NCBI GenBank assembly: GCA_902793635.1
Contig: CADBEA010000017.1
Location: 1 to 45,165, forward strand
From: an uncultured Erysipelotrichaceae bacterium
GTDB lineage: Bacteria > Bacillota_I > Bacilli_A > Erysipelotrichales > Erysipelotrichaceae
Direction of reading: 5' to 3'
Length of the DNA: 45,165 bases
Below, in pieces: positions 26,152 through 33,222 of the stretch. How positions within the stretch are numbered: position 1 is the first letter of the stretch; each line of letters opens with the position of its first letter. A model generated the notes under the pieces. It saw nothing but the letters and a program-made list of their open reading frames with translations, searched no databases and was not told the origin of the DNA. The translations under genes and the position numbers were made by a program.

Positions 26152-26180
26152 ATCGTACATCTGTTTATGAAAGATGTCAA
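26152..26180 (-). promoter_or_regulatory. Promoter of the XRE-ImmA-UvrX-YolD operon
   Basis: On the minus strand a perfect TTGACA (26175-26180) is 17 bp from TACGAT (26152-26157). The predicted start, about 7 bases later, abuts the palindromic operator. Confidence 0.7.
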
Positions 26181-26264
26181 TGCGATTTCCGGATGGATTC
26201 ATCTGCATGTCACAGTGTGTTCACATTGTCCGGATATGATGCGGACTGAGGAGGCAAGGTGCTT

Positions 26265-27092
26265 ATGAAAAAACTGATCAGACAATGCGCGCTGATCCTG
26301 CCGCTTCTGCTCGGTGGCTGCGCAGCCGATCCGGCAGCGTCCGCCGATGAACTTCGGGTCTGCTTCTTCAACGCCGGAAAGGCGGATGCAATCCTTCTGT
26401 ACACGGACGATTCCGCCGTGCTGATCGACTGCGGGGAAAGTGATTATGGTGACGACATACTCAGTTATATGAACAGTGCCGGTATCGATCATCTGGACAG
26501 ACTGATCATCACACATTTCGACAAAGATCATGTCGGCGGCGCATCAGCAATTCTGAACGGCATGGAAGTATCGGAAGTTCTCACGAGCAATTATCCCAAA
26601 GACAGTGACGAATATGCTGCCTTTGTGCAGGCACTGGCGGAAAATGACCTTTCAGCAGAGACCGTCAGCGGTGCGGATGAATACACTTTTGTCCTGGACG
26701 GAACGGTCTATACCGTTGACGGTCCCGATCAGGAAACATACGCGTCCGATCCGTCCAACAATTCTTCACTGATCATCTCCGCTGTCTATGGTGAAACGTC
26801 ATTTCTGTTTGCCGGTGATGCGCAGAACGAACGGATCGAAGAATACCTGCGGGATCATACACAGACTTATGACATTCTGAAAGTGCCGTACCATGGTCAT
26901 TATCAGAAAAAACTGAAAGACCTGCTGGCCGTCATTCAGCCGGATGCGGCTGTGATCACCTGCTCAGCGGAAGAGGGCGGGGAAGAAAAAACACTGCAGC
27001 TTCTTGAGACGGCAGGCATTCAGACATACCTGACGTGGCAGGGCGCATTGACTGTCACTTCTGATGGCAGAACATTGACCTTCAGCCGCTGA
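26265..27092 (+). CDS. Secreted metallo-beta-lactamase-fold lipoprotein (ComEC-type hydrolase domain)
   Basis: 275 residues. A lipoprotein signal peptide is clear: Lys-Lys, a hydrophobic run and the lipobox LGGC (Cys about residue 19), so it is probably anchored outside the membrane. The rest is a metallo-beta-lactamase fold like the C-terminal domain of ComEC/Rec2: LIDCGES, THFDKDHVGG (metal-binding HxxxDH element, with Phe in place of the second His), LLFAGD-like FLFAGDAQ and KVPYHGHY. ComEC-type domains are linked to DNA degradation during uptake, so a nuclease or phosphodiesterase role is possible but unproven. It is divergent from the XRE operon, and its start follows GAGGAGG at a longer spacing. 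Confidence 0.85.
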   Translation: MKKLIRQCALILPLLLGGCAADPAASADELRVCFFNAGKADAILLYTDDSAVLIDCGESDYGDDILSYMNSAGIDHLDRLIITHFDKDHVGGASAILNGMEVSEVLTSNYPKDSDEYAAFVQALAENDLSAETVSGADEYTFVLDGTVYTVDGPDQETYASDPSNNSSLIISAVYGETSFLFAGDAQNERIEEYLRDHTQTYDILKVPYHGHYQKKLKDLLAVIQPDAAVITCSAEEGGEEKTLQLLETAGIQTYLTWQGALTVTSDGRTLTFSR

Positions 27093-27100
27093 TACAGCAT

Positions 27101-27130
27101 GGTATCCGATTCATCAGGATGCCTTTTTTT
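27101..27130 (+). terminator. Terminator after the MBL-fold lipoprotein gene
   Basis: GGTATCC (27101-27107) pairs with GGATGCC (27117-27123; one G-T pair) and is followed by seven T. Confidence 0.85.
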
Positions 27131-27196
27131 ATCAGGCAAAGAACTACACTTTTTCTGTTTTTTGGATAAAATAGGAACGTTAAACAGAGGTTATCA

Positions 27197-28579
27197 ATGG
27201 AAAAGAACGAAACAAGACCAACCGAAAACAAAATGGGCACCATGCCTGTTCTGCCGCTTCTGATGAATATGGCCATCCCGATGATGCTGTCATTCTTCAT
27301 CCAGGCTTTATATAACATTGTCGACTCGATGTTCGTCGCCCGGATCTCCGAAAACGCTCTGGCGGCTGTATCACTTGCTTTCCCGATGCAGCAGATCATG
27401 GGCGCGATCGGTATCGGCACCGGCGTCGGCATCAGTGCCAGCATTCCCCGCCGGCTGGCGAAGAAACAGCAGGACAGGGCGGATGAACTGGCCAATACTG
27501 GCATCTTCCTGTGCCTGTGCTACGTCGCAGTATTCGTCGTGCTGGGTCTGACCTTCGCACACCGTTTCTATGCCATGCAGACAATCGTGCCGGAAATCGT
27601 CGAGGGCGGCACACAATATCTTTCAATCGTCTGGATGATGTGCTTCGGCATGTTCTACGGCGTCCTCTTTGAAAAGATGCTGACGTCTTCCGGCTTTGCG
27701 TCCTATGCGATGCTTTCCCAGGCGAGCGGTGCCATCTTCAATATCATTTTCGACCCGCTGCTGATCTTCGGCCTCGGTCCTTTCCCGAAACTGGGCATTG
27801 CCGGTGCCGCCCTGGCAACGGTCATGGGACAGATCTTCGCGGCGGTGATCGCGTTCCTGTTCAATGCCCGGAAAAACCACTGGATCAGCTTCAGTCTGAG
27901 CGGTGTCTTCCATCCGGCCATGCGGGCTGTGAAGGAGATCTTCACGATCGGCTTCCCGTCGATGATCACAATGGGGCTTGCGTCCATGAGCTCGTTCTTC
28001 ATCAACCAGATCCTGCTGCAGTACAGCACGACAGCGACAGCGGTATACGGCATCTGGCTGAAACTGCAGAACTTCTGCTTCATGCCGGCCTTCGGTATGA
28101 ACAACGGCATGGTTCCGATCCTGTCCTACAATAACGGCACACGCCGCTATGACCGTGTCTGGGGAACGATCCGTTATGCCCTGACGATCATCCTGAGTCT
28201 GATGGTGATCCTGACCTGTGTCTTCGAATTCATTCCGAATACGCTGCTCGATCTCTTCAGCGCCTCCGACGCGCTCCGTGAGATCGGTCTGGTGGCCATC
28301 CGCACCTGTGTCATCTCTCTGACCTTCGGCGGTGTCTGCGTCATTCTCGGCTCCGCCATGCAGGCTCTGCGGCATGCCCGCTATGCCCTGATCGTCAACG
28401 TGCTGCGCGGCTTTATCATGCCGGTCGCATCCTTCTTCCTGCTTTCCGCACTTTTCCATGACGTCCTGAAAGTCTGGGGCGCGGTGCCGCTGGCTGATGC
28501 CACGGCGTGTCTTGCGGCAGTATATCTTTATCTGAAAATGAAAAAGGATCTGCTTGCTGAAGAAGAAGCAGATTCCTGA
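27197..28579 (+). CDS. MATE-family efflux transporter
   Basis: 460 residues with about 12 membrane segments, in the two-lobe arrangement of MATE (multidrug and toxin extrusion) proteins, which export organic cations, drugs or metabolites against Na+ or H+. Typical sequences are MAIPMMLSFFIQALYNIVDSMFV at the first helix pair and AALATVMGQIFAAVIAF in the middle. The substrate cannot be told. The ATG is 9 bases after AGAGG. It converges on a second, distantly similar MATE gene; they share the terminator region between them. Confidence 0.9.
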   Translation: MEKNETRPTENKMGTMPVLPLLMNMAIPMMLSFFIQALYNIVDSMFVARISENALAAVSLAFPMQQIMGAIGIGTGVGISASIPRRLAKKQQDRADELANTGIFLCLCYVAVFVVLGLTFAHRFYAMQTIVPEIVEGGTQYLSIVWMMCFGMFYGVLFEKMLTSSGFASYAMLSQASGAIFNIIFDPLLIFGLGPFPKLGIAGAALATVMGQIFAAVIAFLFNARKNHWISFSLSGVFHPAMRAVKEIFTIGFPSMITMGLASMSSFFINQILLQYSTTATAVYGIWLKLQNFCFMPAFGMNNGMVPILSYNNGTRRYDRVWGTIRYALTIILSLMVILTCVFEFIPNTLLDLFSASDALREIGLVAIRTCVISLTFGGVCVILGSAMQALRHARYALIVNVLRGFIMPVASFFLLSALFHDVLKVWGAVPLADATACLAAVYLYLKMKKDLLAEEEADS

Positions 28580-28594
28580 TTCGTGCATATCCTG

Positions 28595-28620
28595 AACCGG
28601 AGCAATCCGGTTTTTCTTTT
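28595..28620 (+). terminator. Terminator between the two converging MATE genes
   Basis: AACCGGA (28595-28601) pairs perfectly with TCCGGTT (28606-28612) across a GCAA loop, followed by a T-rich run. It mainly serves the plus strand. Confidence 0.85.
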
Positions 28621-29960
28621 TACGCTGTTCTGATCCGTTCCTGATAGATCCGGTAATACTGATACACATAGACCAGTGAACTCAGGAACCAGGTGATCGG
28701 ATAAAGCCAGCTGACGAAGGCGACGGAATGGAAGGTGTCACCCAGCAGCAGAATGGCAATGACTCTGACCGCGCACCAGCATATCAACATGACCGCCATC
28801 GGCACGACCGGCTTGCCAAGACCTCTCATGACTGAGGAAGTCACGTGCGAGAAGCCAAGCAGGAAGAAGAACAAAGAACAGATACGCGCTCGCAGAACGC
28901 CGTAGTAGATGACGTCGGGATCCTGAATGAACATGCTGATCAGCTGCGGTGCGAAGACATAGATGGCCACTCCGATCAGTTCAATCGATATCAGTGTGCA
29001 TACCGTACCGAAGCGGATGCCCTGGAAAGCCCGGTCTTCCTGCCTGGCGCCGATATTCTGGGAAACGAACGTCGTGAGGGCGATGCCGAAGGCGGTAACC
29101 GGCAGAAACATGAAGCCTTCGATACGGGAGTAGGCACCAATGCCGGCCATGGCATTCGGGCCGAAGGAATTGACATAGGCCTGGATCATCAGATTGGCGA
29201 AGTCAATGACGCATCCCTGCATGGCGGTTGGCAGACCGTAGGCGAAGATCTCTTTCAGAAAAGACGGATCGATCTTCAGTTTGGAAAGCATGATACGGCA
29301 GGCACCGTCGATATTCATCAGCCGGTAGCCGGCCAGAACCATGCTGATCAGCTGGGAAATGATCGTCGCCAGGGCGGCACCGTCGACACCCATATGGAAG
29401 ACAGTGATGAACAGCAAATCGAGAATGATATTGATGATTGACGAAGTGATCAGATAATACAGCGGATGGCGACTGTCACCGGATGCCTGCAGAATGCCGA
29501 CGAAGATGTTGTACATGACAAGTCCGGTCGATCCGGCAAAGTAGATGCGGACATACAGAGACGCATCATGGAATACTTCGGCGGGAATGCCGATCATCCG
29601 CAGCATCGCATCAGCTCCGAAAACACCGGCCACCGTCATCAGGATGGAGAAGCCGATTCCCAGCATGACCGCCGTATGCACTGCTCTTTCCGTGTTCGCG
29701 TCATTGCGGGCACCGATCTCACGGGCGATGATCACGCCGGAGCCGGAAGAAAAGCCGAGGAAGAAACCGATCAGCAGAAAGATCAGCGAACCGGTGGAAC
29801 TGACCGCTGCCAGGGCATGGCTGCCCAGGAAGTTGCCGACGATCAGCGAGTCAGCCGTGTTGTAAAACTGCTGAAAGAGATTGCCCAGAAAGATCGGCAG
29901 GGCAAAATATATGATTTTTTTCCGGTAGTCACCGGAAGTCATCAGAAGTTTTTCGTCCAT
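28620..29960 (-). CDS. MATE-family efflux transporter
   Basis: 446 residues with about 12 membrane helices. It has the MATE features PIFLGNLFQQFYNTADSLIV near the start and AALATIISQLISMVLAGYR in the middle. It is clearly related to, but not a recent copy of, the converging MATE gene. The start at 29960 is chosen because it lies only 8 bases beyond the -10 box TAGAAT, so the transcript would begin at or just before the ATG; no Shine-Dalgarno is present, so it may be leaderless. An alternative inner ATG lies six codons later. The substrate is unknown. Confidence 0.88.
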   Translation of the reverse strand: MDEKLLMTSGDYRKKIIYFALPIFLGNLFQQFYNTADSLIVGNFLGSHALAAVSSTGSLIFLLIGFFLGFSSGSGVIIAREIGARNDANTERAVHTAVMLGIGFSILMTVAGVFGADAMLRMIGIPAEVFHDASLYVRIYFAGSTGLVMYNIFVGILQASGDSRHPLYYLITSSIINIILDLLFITVFHMGVDGAALATIISQLISMVLAGYRLMNIDGACRIMLSKLKIDPSFLKEIFAYGLPTAMQGCVIDFANLMIQAYVNSFGPNAMAGIGAYSRIEGFMFLPVTAFGIALTTFVSQNIGARQEDRAFQGIRFGTVCTLISIELIGVAIYVFAPQLISMFIQDPDVIYYGVLRARICSLFFFLLGFSHVTSSVMRGLGKPVVPMAVMLICWCAVRVIAILLLGDTFHSVAFVSWLYPITWFLSSLVYVYQYYRIYQERIRTA

Positions 29961-29968
29961 ACAGGAAA

Positions 29969-29996
29969 ATTCTAGCAGTTTCGTTTCACAGTACAA
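29969..29996 (-). promoter_or_regulatory. Promoter of the minus-strand MATE gene, abutting its start codon
   Basis: TTGTAC (29991-29996) and TAGAAT (29969-29974) are 16 bp apart on the minus strand, with TGC directly before the -10 box. Only 8 bases separate the -10 box from the ATG. Confidence 0.55.
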
Positions 29997-30067
29997 CTGT
30001 TTTGATCAGCGAAGAAGACGGTTGTGAAGCTGGCAATATCGCATATTGTGAAAACAGCGAAATGAAG

Positions 30068-30679
30068 TCATTCTGCTGTTTTGTTCCGGTCTTCTCTGAT
30101 ATCACCGCTTTTGACATGTTCTTCCAGTTTTTCCAGAACATAGCCGCAGAGTTCTTTTGAACCGAGGTCGGTTTTCGTCTGCCGGCGCAGGACCTGACTG
30201 ATCGAAACATTGTGTTCACGCCAGTCACCTCCGCCGTTGCTGTGGTTGAGCAGGAAGGGCTGGAAGTTGTCCATGGCATGGGCGAACTTCGCCTCAGCTG
30301 TTTCGTATGCTTCAAATTCCTCAAACAGGGCTCGCAGTTCATCACGCTGATCATCCGGCAGTAAACCGAAGATGCGCTCAGCCGCTTTTTCCTCCCGTTC
30401 CTTCTGGGTCTTGAGACCTTCCGCGTCATAGGCGTATGTGTCGCCGGCATCGATTTCCACGACGTCATGGATCAGACACATGATCATGACTTTGCCGATA
30501 TCGACCGCCTCGTTGGCATATTCCTTCAGCAGGTACGCGCAGATGGCCATATGCCAGGCATGTTCGGCGTCGTTCTCATTGCGGCCGTGTCTGCTTAAAT
30601 GCGTCTGTCTGTATATTTCCTTTTCCTGATCGATCTCGAGAATGAAATCGATCTGTTTCTGCAGTCTGTTTCTGTCCAT
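30068..30679 (-). CDS. HD-domain hydrolase (YfbR-like 5'-nucleotidase type)
   Basis: 203 residues. The HD-superfamily metal site is seen as His40 in ENDAEHAWHMA and His71-Asp72 in CLIHDVVEIDAGDTYAYD. This arrangement matches the HD_3/YfbR group, which removes phosphate from (deoxy)nucleoside monophosphates. A helical C-terminal half follows (RIFGLLPDDQRDELRALFEEFE, then FAHAMDNFQPFLLNH). GAGGTG lies about 7 bases before the ATG. It is divergent from a NUDIX hydrolase gene, with 67 bp between starts. The substrate is inferred from the family only. Confidence 0.87.
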   Translation of the reverse strand: MDRNRLQKQIDFILEIDQEKEIYRQTHLSRHGRNENDAEHAWHMAICAYLLKEYANEAVDIGKVMIMCLIHDVVEIDAGDTYAYDAEGLKTQKEREEKAAERIFGLLPDDQRDELRALFEEFEAYETAEAKFAHAMDNFQPFLLNHSNGGGDWREHNVSISQVLRRQTKTDLGSKELCGYVLEKLEEHVKSGDIREDRNKTAE

Positions 30680-30728
30680 GGATTATCACCTCATCTACTA
30701 TCATACGCAAATCGGCCGGAAGCTTAAG

Positions 30729-30737
30729 TGCTATAAT
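30729..30737 (+). promoter_or_regulatory. Extended -10 promoter of the NUDIX gene
   Basis: TGCTATAAT with the TGn extension. The -10 box ends 9 bases before the ATG at 30747, so the mRNA would have almost no 5' leader. Confidence 0.55.
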
Positions 30738-30746
30738 GCTGTTGAT

Positions 30747-31394
30747 ATGAAAAAACCACAGCTGAAGAAAATCGAAGCATTATTTGAAAACCGTTATGTC
30801 AATGTTTATGACCTCTGCTACGAAGACGGCAGGCACTACTACGACGCATCCCGAAGAAAGAAGGAGGATCTTGTCGCGGCAAAGGAAAAGCCGGAACTTC
30901 CCGATGCTGTATCGGCATTTGTCATCCTGCGCTGTCCGGATGGTGAGGAGCGGCTGCTGCTGTTCCATGAATACCGCTATCCGACCGGCCAGTATGTCCT
31001 GAGCATCCCGTCCGGTCTGATCGATGAAAAAGACAGGGACAGTGAGGATCCCGCCATGCACGCGATCCTGCGGGAACTGCGGGAAGAAACCGGTCTTGTG
31101 CTGAAGGAAGGGGACAGGGCGGAACTGATCTCGCCGTTTGTTTTCTGCACGCCAGGCCTCAGTGACGAAAGCACGGCCCTGATCGCCGTGCACGCCTCTC
31201 TCGACCAACAGCATCATCTTTCCCAGAGCGGTGCCGAGGGCAGTGAGATCTTTGACGGCTTTCAGCTGGTGACCAGAACAGAAGCCGCCGACATCCTGAA
31301 GAGGGGAACCGATGACAGCGGCATTCCGTATCCGCTGGTGACCTGGGCGGCGATGATGTATTTCATCAATCTTCCATCAAAAGCCGCGGAATAA
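30747..31394 (+). CDS. NUDIX hydrolase (ADP-ribose pyrophosphatase-like)
   Basis: 215 residues. The Nudix box lies in the middle: a Gly in PSGLID followed, after a short acidic insertion (EKDRDSED), by ILRELREETGLVL, which carries the REL-REETG metal-binding glutamates. The N-terminal beta-strands and the stretch FVILRCPDGEERLLLFHEYRYPTG resemble ADP-ribose pyrophosphatases, which split ADP-ribose or related nucleoside diphosphate compounds. The ATG at 30747 has no Shine-Dalgarno and lies 9 bases after an extended -10 box, which suggests a leaderless transcript. Confidence 0.88.
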   Translation: MKKPQLKKIEALFENRYVNVYDLCYEDGRHYYDASRRKKEDLVAAKEKPELPDAVSAFVILRCPDGEERLLLFHEYRYPTGQYVLSIPSGLIDEKDRDSEDPAMHAILRELREETGLVLKEGDRAELISPFVFCTPGLSDESTALIAVHASLDQQHHLSQSGAEGSEIFDGFQLVTRTEAADILKRGTDDSGIPYPLVTWAAMMYFINLPSKAAE

Positions 31395-31409
31395 ATTCCC
31401 GATTGGGGA

Positions 31410-31438
31410 TTGACGCTGTTTTTTCCGCCTGCTAATAT
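31410..31438 (+). promoter_or_regulatory. Strong promoter for the structured RNA region
   Basis: TTGACG (31410-31415), 17 bp, then TAATAT (31433-31438) preceded by TGC. Consensus-like -35, ideal spacing and an extended -10 make this one of the strongest promoter-like sequences in the window. Transcription would start near 31445. Confidence 0.7.
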
Positions 31439-31444
31439 AAACCT

Positions 31445-31690
31445 GCGCGGAAAAGTGCGCTGAAAAAGTAAATAAAACGGACATGTAAAACAGTGACTAT
31501 CAGGGAGATACCCTTGGTATGTCCTGTCGGCATGTCCGTTTTGTTTTCCCCGAAAACCGAATCTCACCCCAGGACGGTGCTTCCCGCCAAAGACAACCTG
31601 GTTAAAAAATGTTGGTCTGACACGCCGGAGCGCAGCGGGACTGAACGGATTTGAGCAAAGGGAGGCAGATAAGGACATGCCCTCATCTGA
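31445..31690 (+). ncRNA. Candidate structured RNA (leader or independent ncRNA) of unknown class
   Basis: There is no coding capacity worth accepting between the NUDIX stop and the next gene (312 bp), but there are many complementary segments behind a strong promoter. The clearest is a 12-bp perfect stem, 31474-31485 with 31531-31542, enclosing a smaller hairpin (ATACC 31508-31512 with GGTAT 31516-31520) and followed by GTTTT. A second domain pairs TCCCGC (31582-31587) with GCGGGA (31635-31640), with an inner AGACAAC/GTTGGTCT stem. TGCGCT (31456-31461) can pair with AGCGCA (31629-31634). GGACATGCC (31673-31681), just before the next ribosome binding site, can instead pair with GGCATGTCC (31529-31537). 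I do not recognise a known family and cannot say whether it is cis-acting or free. Confidence 0.5.
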
Positions 31691-31706
31691 CAAGGAGGAA
31701 ATGAAG

Positions 31707-32111
31707 ATGAAAAAGTTCAGCGCAAAAGAGTATTACAAAGATTTCACGATCACATCCATGAACTGGTCCGACCGGGCGGTTCATATCTGCTGGAAGCTTC
31801 CTTCCAAAAACATTCAGAGTGAATCCTGTCTTTACCGGCACCGTGACGGCAGCTGGCATCTCGATGGCGAATCCCGTCAGTACGGTATCCAGTTTGCCAA
31901 AGCCCTCAGCAGCCAGATGGCGCAGTTCTTCCTGTACCGGATCTGTCCGGCCGCCGAAGAACCGGAATACACCGGTCCGAGTGAGCTGGCGCGCATTGAG
32001 CGTCAGCTCAAAAGGGAAGACGAATACCGCCGGGCGGTGGAAAAGAAAAAGTCTGAGAAGCAGGACAAACCGCGGCGTATCAGTGCCTGGCACGCACCGG
32101 AATTGTTATAA
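31707..32111 (+). CDS. Hypothetical protein, charged C-terminus
   Basis: 134 residues that I do not recognise. The N-terminal two thirds look like a small alpha/beta domain with several aromatic residues (YYKDFTITSMNWSDRAVHICWKL; RHRDGSWHLDGESRQYG). From about residue 90 the protein is a highly charged, probably coiled helix (ARIERQLKREDEYRRAVEKK). There is no signal peptide or membrane segment. AGGAGG at 31693-31698 is 8 bases before the ATG at 31707; ATGs at 31701 and 31677 are in frame but badly placed. It lies directly behind the structured RNA region, so its expression may depend on that RNA. Confidence 0.7.
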   Translation: MKKFSAKEYYKDFTITSMNWSDRAVHICWKLPSKNIQSESCLYRHRDGSWHLDGESRQYGIQFAKALSSQMAQFFLYRICPAAEEPEYTGPSELARIERQLKREDEYRRAVEKKKSEKQDKPRRISAWHAPELL

Positions 32112-32112
32112 T
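32104..32112 (+). promoter_or_regulatory. Extended -10 promoter of the aldo/keto reductase gene
   Basis: TGTTATAAT, a perfect TATAAT with TGn extension, overlapping the stop codon of the preceding gene and 24 bp before the reductase ATG. Confidence 0.5.
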
Positions 32113-32136
32113 GATAAAAAAGAAACGGAGCTTATC

Positions 32137-33111
32137 ATGAAATATACAGAACTCGGCAGCACCGGCATTCAGGTTTCCCGCATCTGCGTGGGCGGCATGT
32201 CCTTCGGCCGTATTATCGAAGGCGGTCATCAGTGGACGCTCGATGAAGAGGCGACATGCGATATGATCGCCCACGCCTATGACCTCGGTGTCAATTTCAT
32301 CGATACCGCCAATCAGTACGCGGAAGGCAGCAGTGAGGAATTCATCGGCAAAGCCCTGAAGAAACTGAATATCCCCAGAGACAGGATCGTTCTTGCCTCC
32401 AAGGTTTATTTCAACGAAGGCCATCTTTCCCGTCCGGCGATCCGCCGCGAGATCGAAGGCACTCTGACACGGCTGCAGACCGATTATCTTGATCTTTATC
32501 AGATCCACCGCTTTGACTACGACACACCGATGGAGGAAACCATGGAAACCCTCCATGAACTGGTCCGGGAGGGCAAAGTCAGAGCGCTTGGCGCTTCCGC
32601 CATGTACGGTTACCAGTTCCACAACCTGCAGATCGTTGCTGAAACAAACGGCTGGACGAAATTTTCGACGATGCAGAACCACTACAACCTGCTGTACCGG
32701 GAAGACGAAAGAGAACTGATCCCCGTATGCGAACAGTACCATGTTTCACGCATTCCCTACAGCCCGCTGGCCGGCGGTCATCTGACCCACCGCGGCTGGC
32801 ATTCCGGATCGAAACGCAGTGACACGGACACCATTCTGAAACACAAATATGACGACTACATGGAGGCGGACCTCGTCATCATTGACCGAGTCGCCGAAGT
32901 GGCGGAAAAGTATGGTGTCTCGATGAGCGAAGTCGCGCTGGCCTGGCAGTTCGCCAAAGGAGTCGCGGCGCCGATCGTCGGAGCCACCAAAGTGCCGCAC
33001 TTCGATCAGGCAGCCCGTTCCGTCGATCTTGAACTGAGCGAAGCGGACGTGAAGTATCTGGAAGAAACCTACACACCGAGAGAACTGGTCGGCCTGGTCC
33101 GTCATCCCTGA
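32137..33111 (+). CDS. Aldo/keto reductase
   Basis: 324 residues. An NADPH-dependent oxidoreductase of the aldo-keto reductase superfamily, in the YhdN/Tas-like branch. The start MKYTELGSTGIQVSRICVGG is typical. The catalytic tetrad is Asp-Tyr in FIDTANQYAEG, Lys in LASKVYF and His in YQIHRFD. The cofactor-binding loop near the C-terminus is APIVGATKVPHFDQA. The ATG at 32137 follows CGGAG by 6 bases; an open frame far upstream overlaps the preceding gene and is not used. The substrate is unknown. Confidence 0.93.
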   Translation: MKYTELGSTGIQVSRICVGGMSFGRIIEGGHQWTLDEEATCDMIAHAYDLGVNFIDTANQYAEGSSEEFIGKALKKLNIPRDRIVLASKVYFNEGHLSRPAIRREIEGTLTRLQTDYLDLYQIHRFDYDTPMEETMETLHELVREGKVRALGASAMYGYQFHNLQIVAETNGWTKFSTMQNHYNLLYREDERELIPVCEQYHVSRIPYSPLAGGHLTHRGWHSGSKRSDTDTILKHKYDDYMEADLVIIDRVAEVAEKYGVSMSEVALAWQFAKGVAAPIVGATKVPHFDQAARSVDLELSEADVKYLEETYTPRELVGLVRHP

Positions 33112-33139
33112 GAAGACTGTAAAAAGTCTTCTTTTTTTC
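33112..33139 (+). terminator. Terminator after the aldo/keto reductase gene
   Basis: GAAGACT (33112-33118) pairs perfectly with AGTCTTC (33125-33131), followed by a run of T. Confidence 0.9.
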
Positions 33140-33196
33140 TTAAGCATTTCTTAATGAATTGCCTGCTTTTTTCTTAAATACCGCAAAGGGTACAAT
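33137..33196 (+). promoter_or_regulatory. Promoter with TTCTTAA direct repeats before the two-component operon
   Basis: TTCTTAA occurs at 33137-33143, 33148-33154 and 33171-33177, with start-to-start distances of 11 and 23 bp (about one and two helical turns). The third copy covers the -35 region of a promoter with -10 TACAAT at 33191-33196. Such 11-bp direct repeats are the usual binding pattern of OmpR/PhoB-type regulators, so autoregulation by the response regulator downstream is likely. Confidence 0.5.
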
Positions 33197-33222
33197 AAGA
33201 ACGGAAACAGGAGAGGGAACAT

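Noticed and set aside
23244-26180. A prophage or integrative-element remnant, suggested by the XRE-ImmA pair
   Set aside because: No integrase, attachment repeats, excisionase, structural or conjugation genes nearby, and base composition looks like the surroundings. A domesticated control module fits better.
30068-31394. HD and NUDIX genes as a toxin-antitoxin or defence pair
   Set aside because: They are divergent and each has its own promoter, and both are common housekeeping nucleotide-cleaning enzymes.
31500-31530. Resemblance of GAGATACCCTTGG to part of the TPP riboswitch core
   Set aside because: The other obligatory TPP elements (CTGAGA in the right place, TGATCTGGATAATGCC-like arm) are missing, and the downstream gene is not a thiamine gene.
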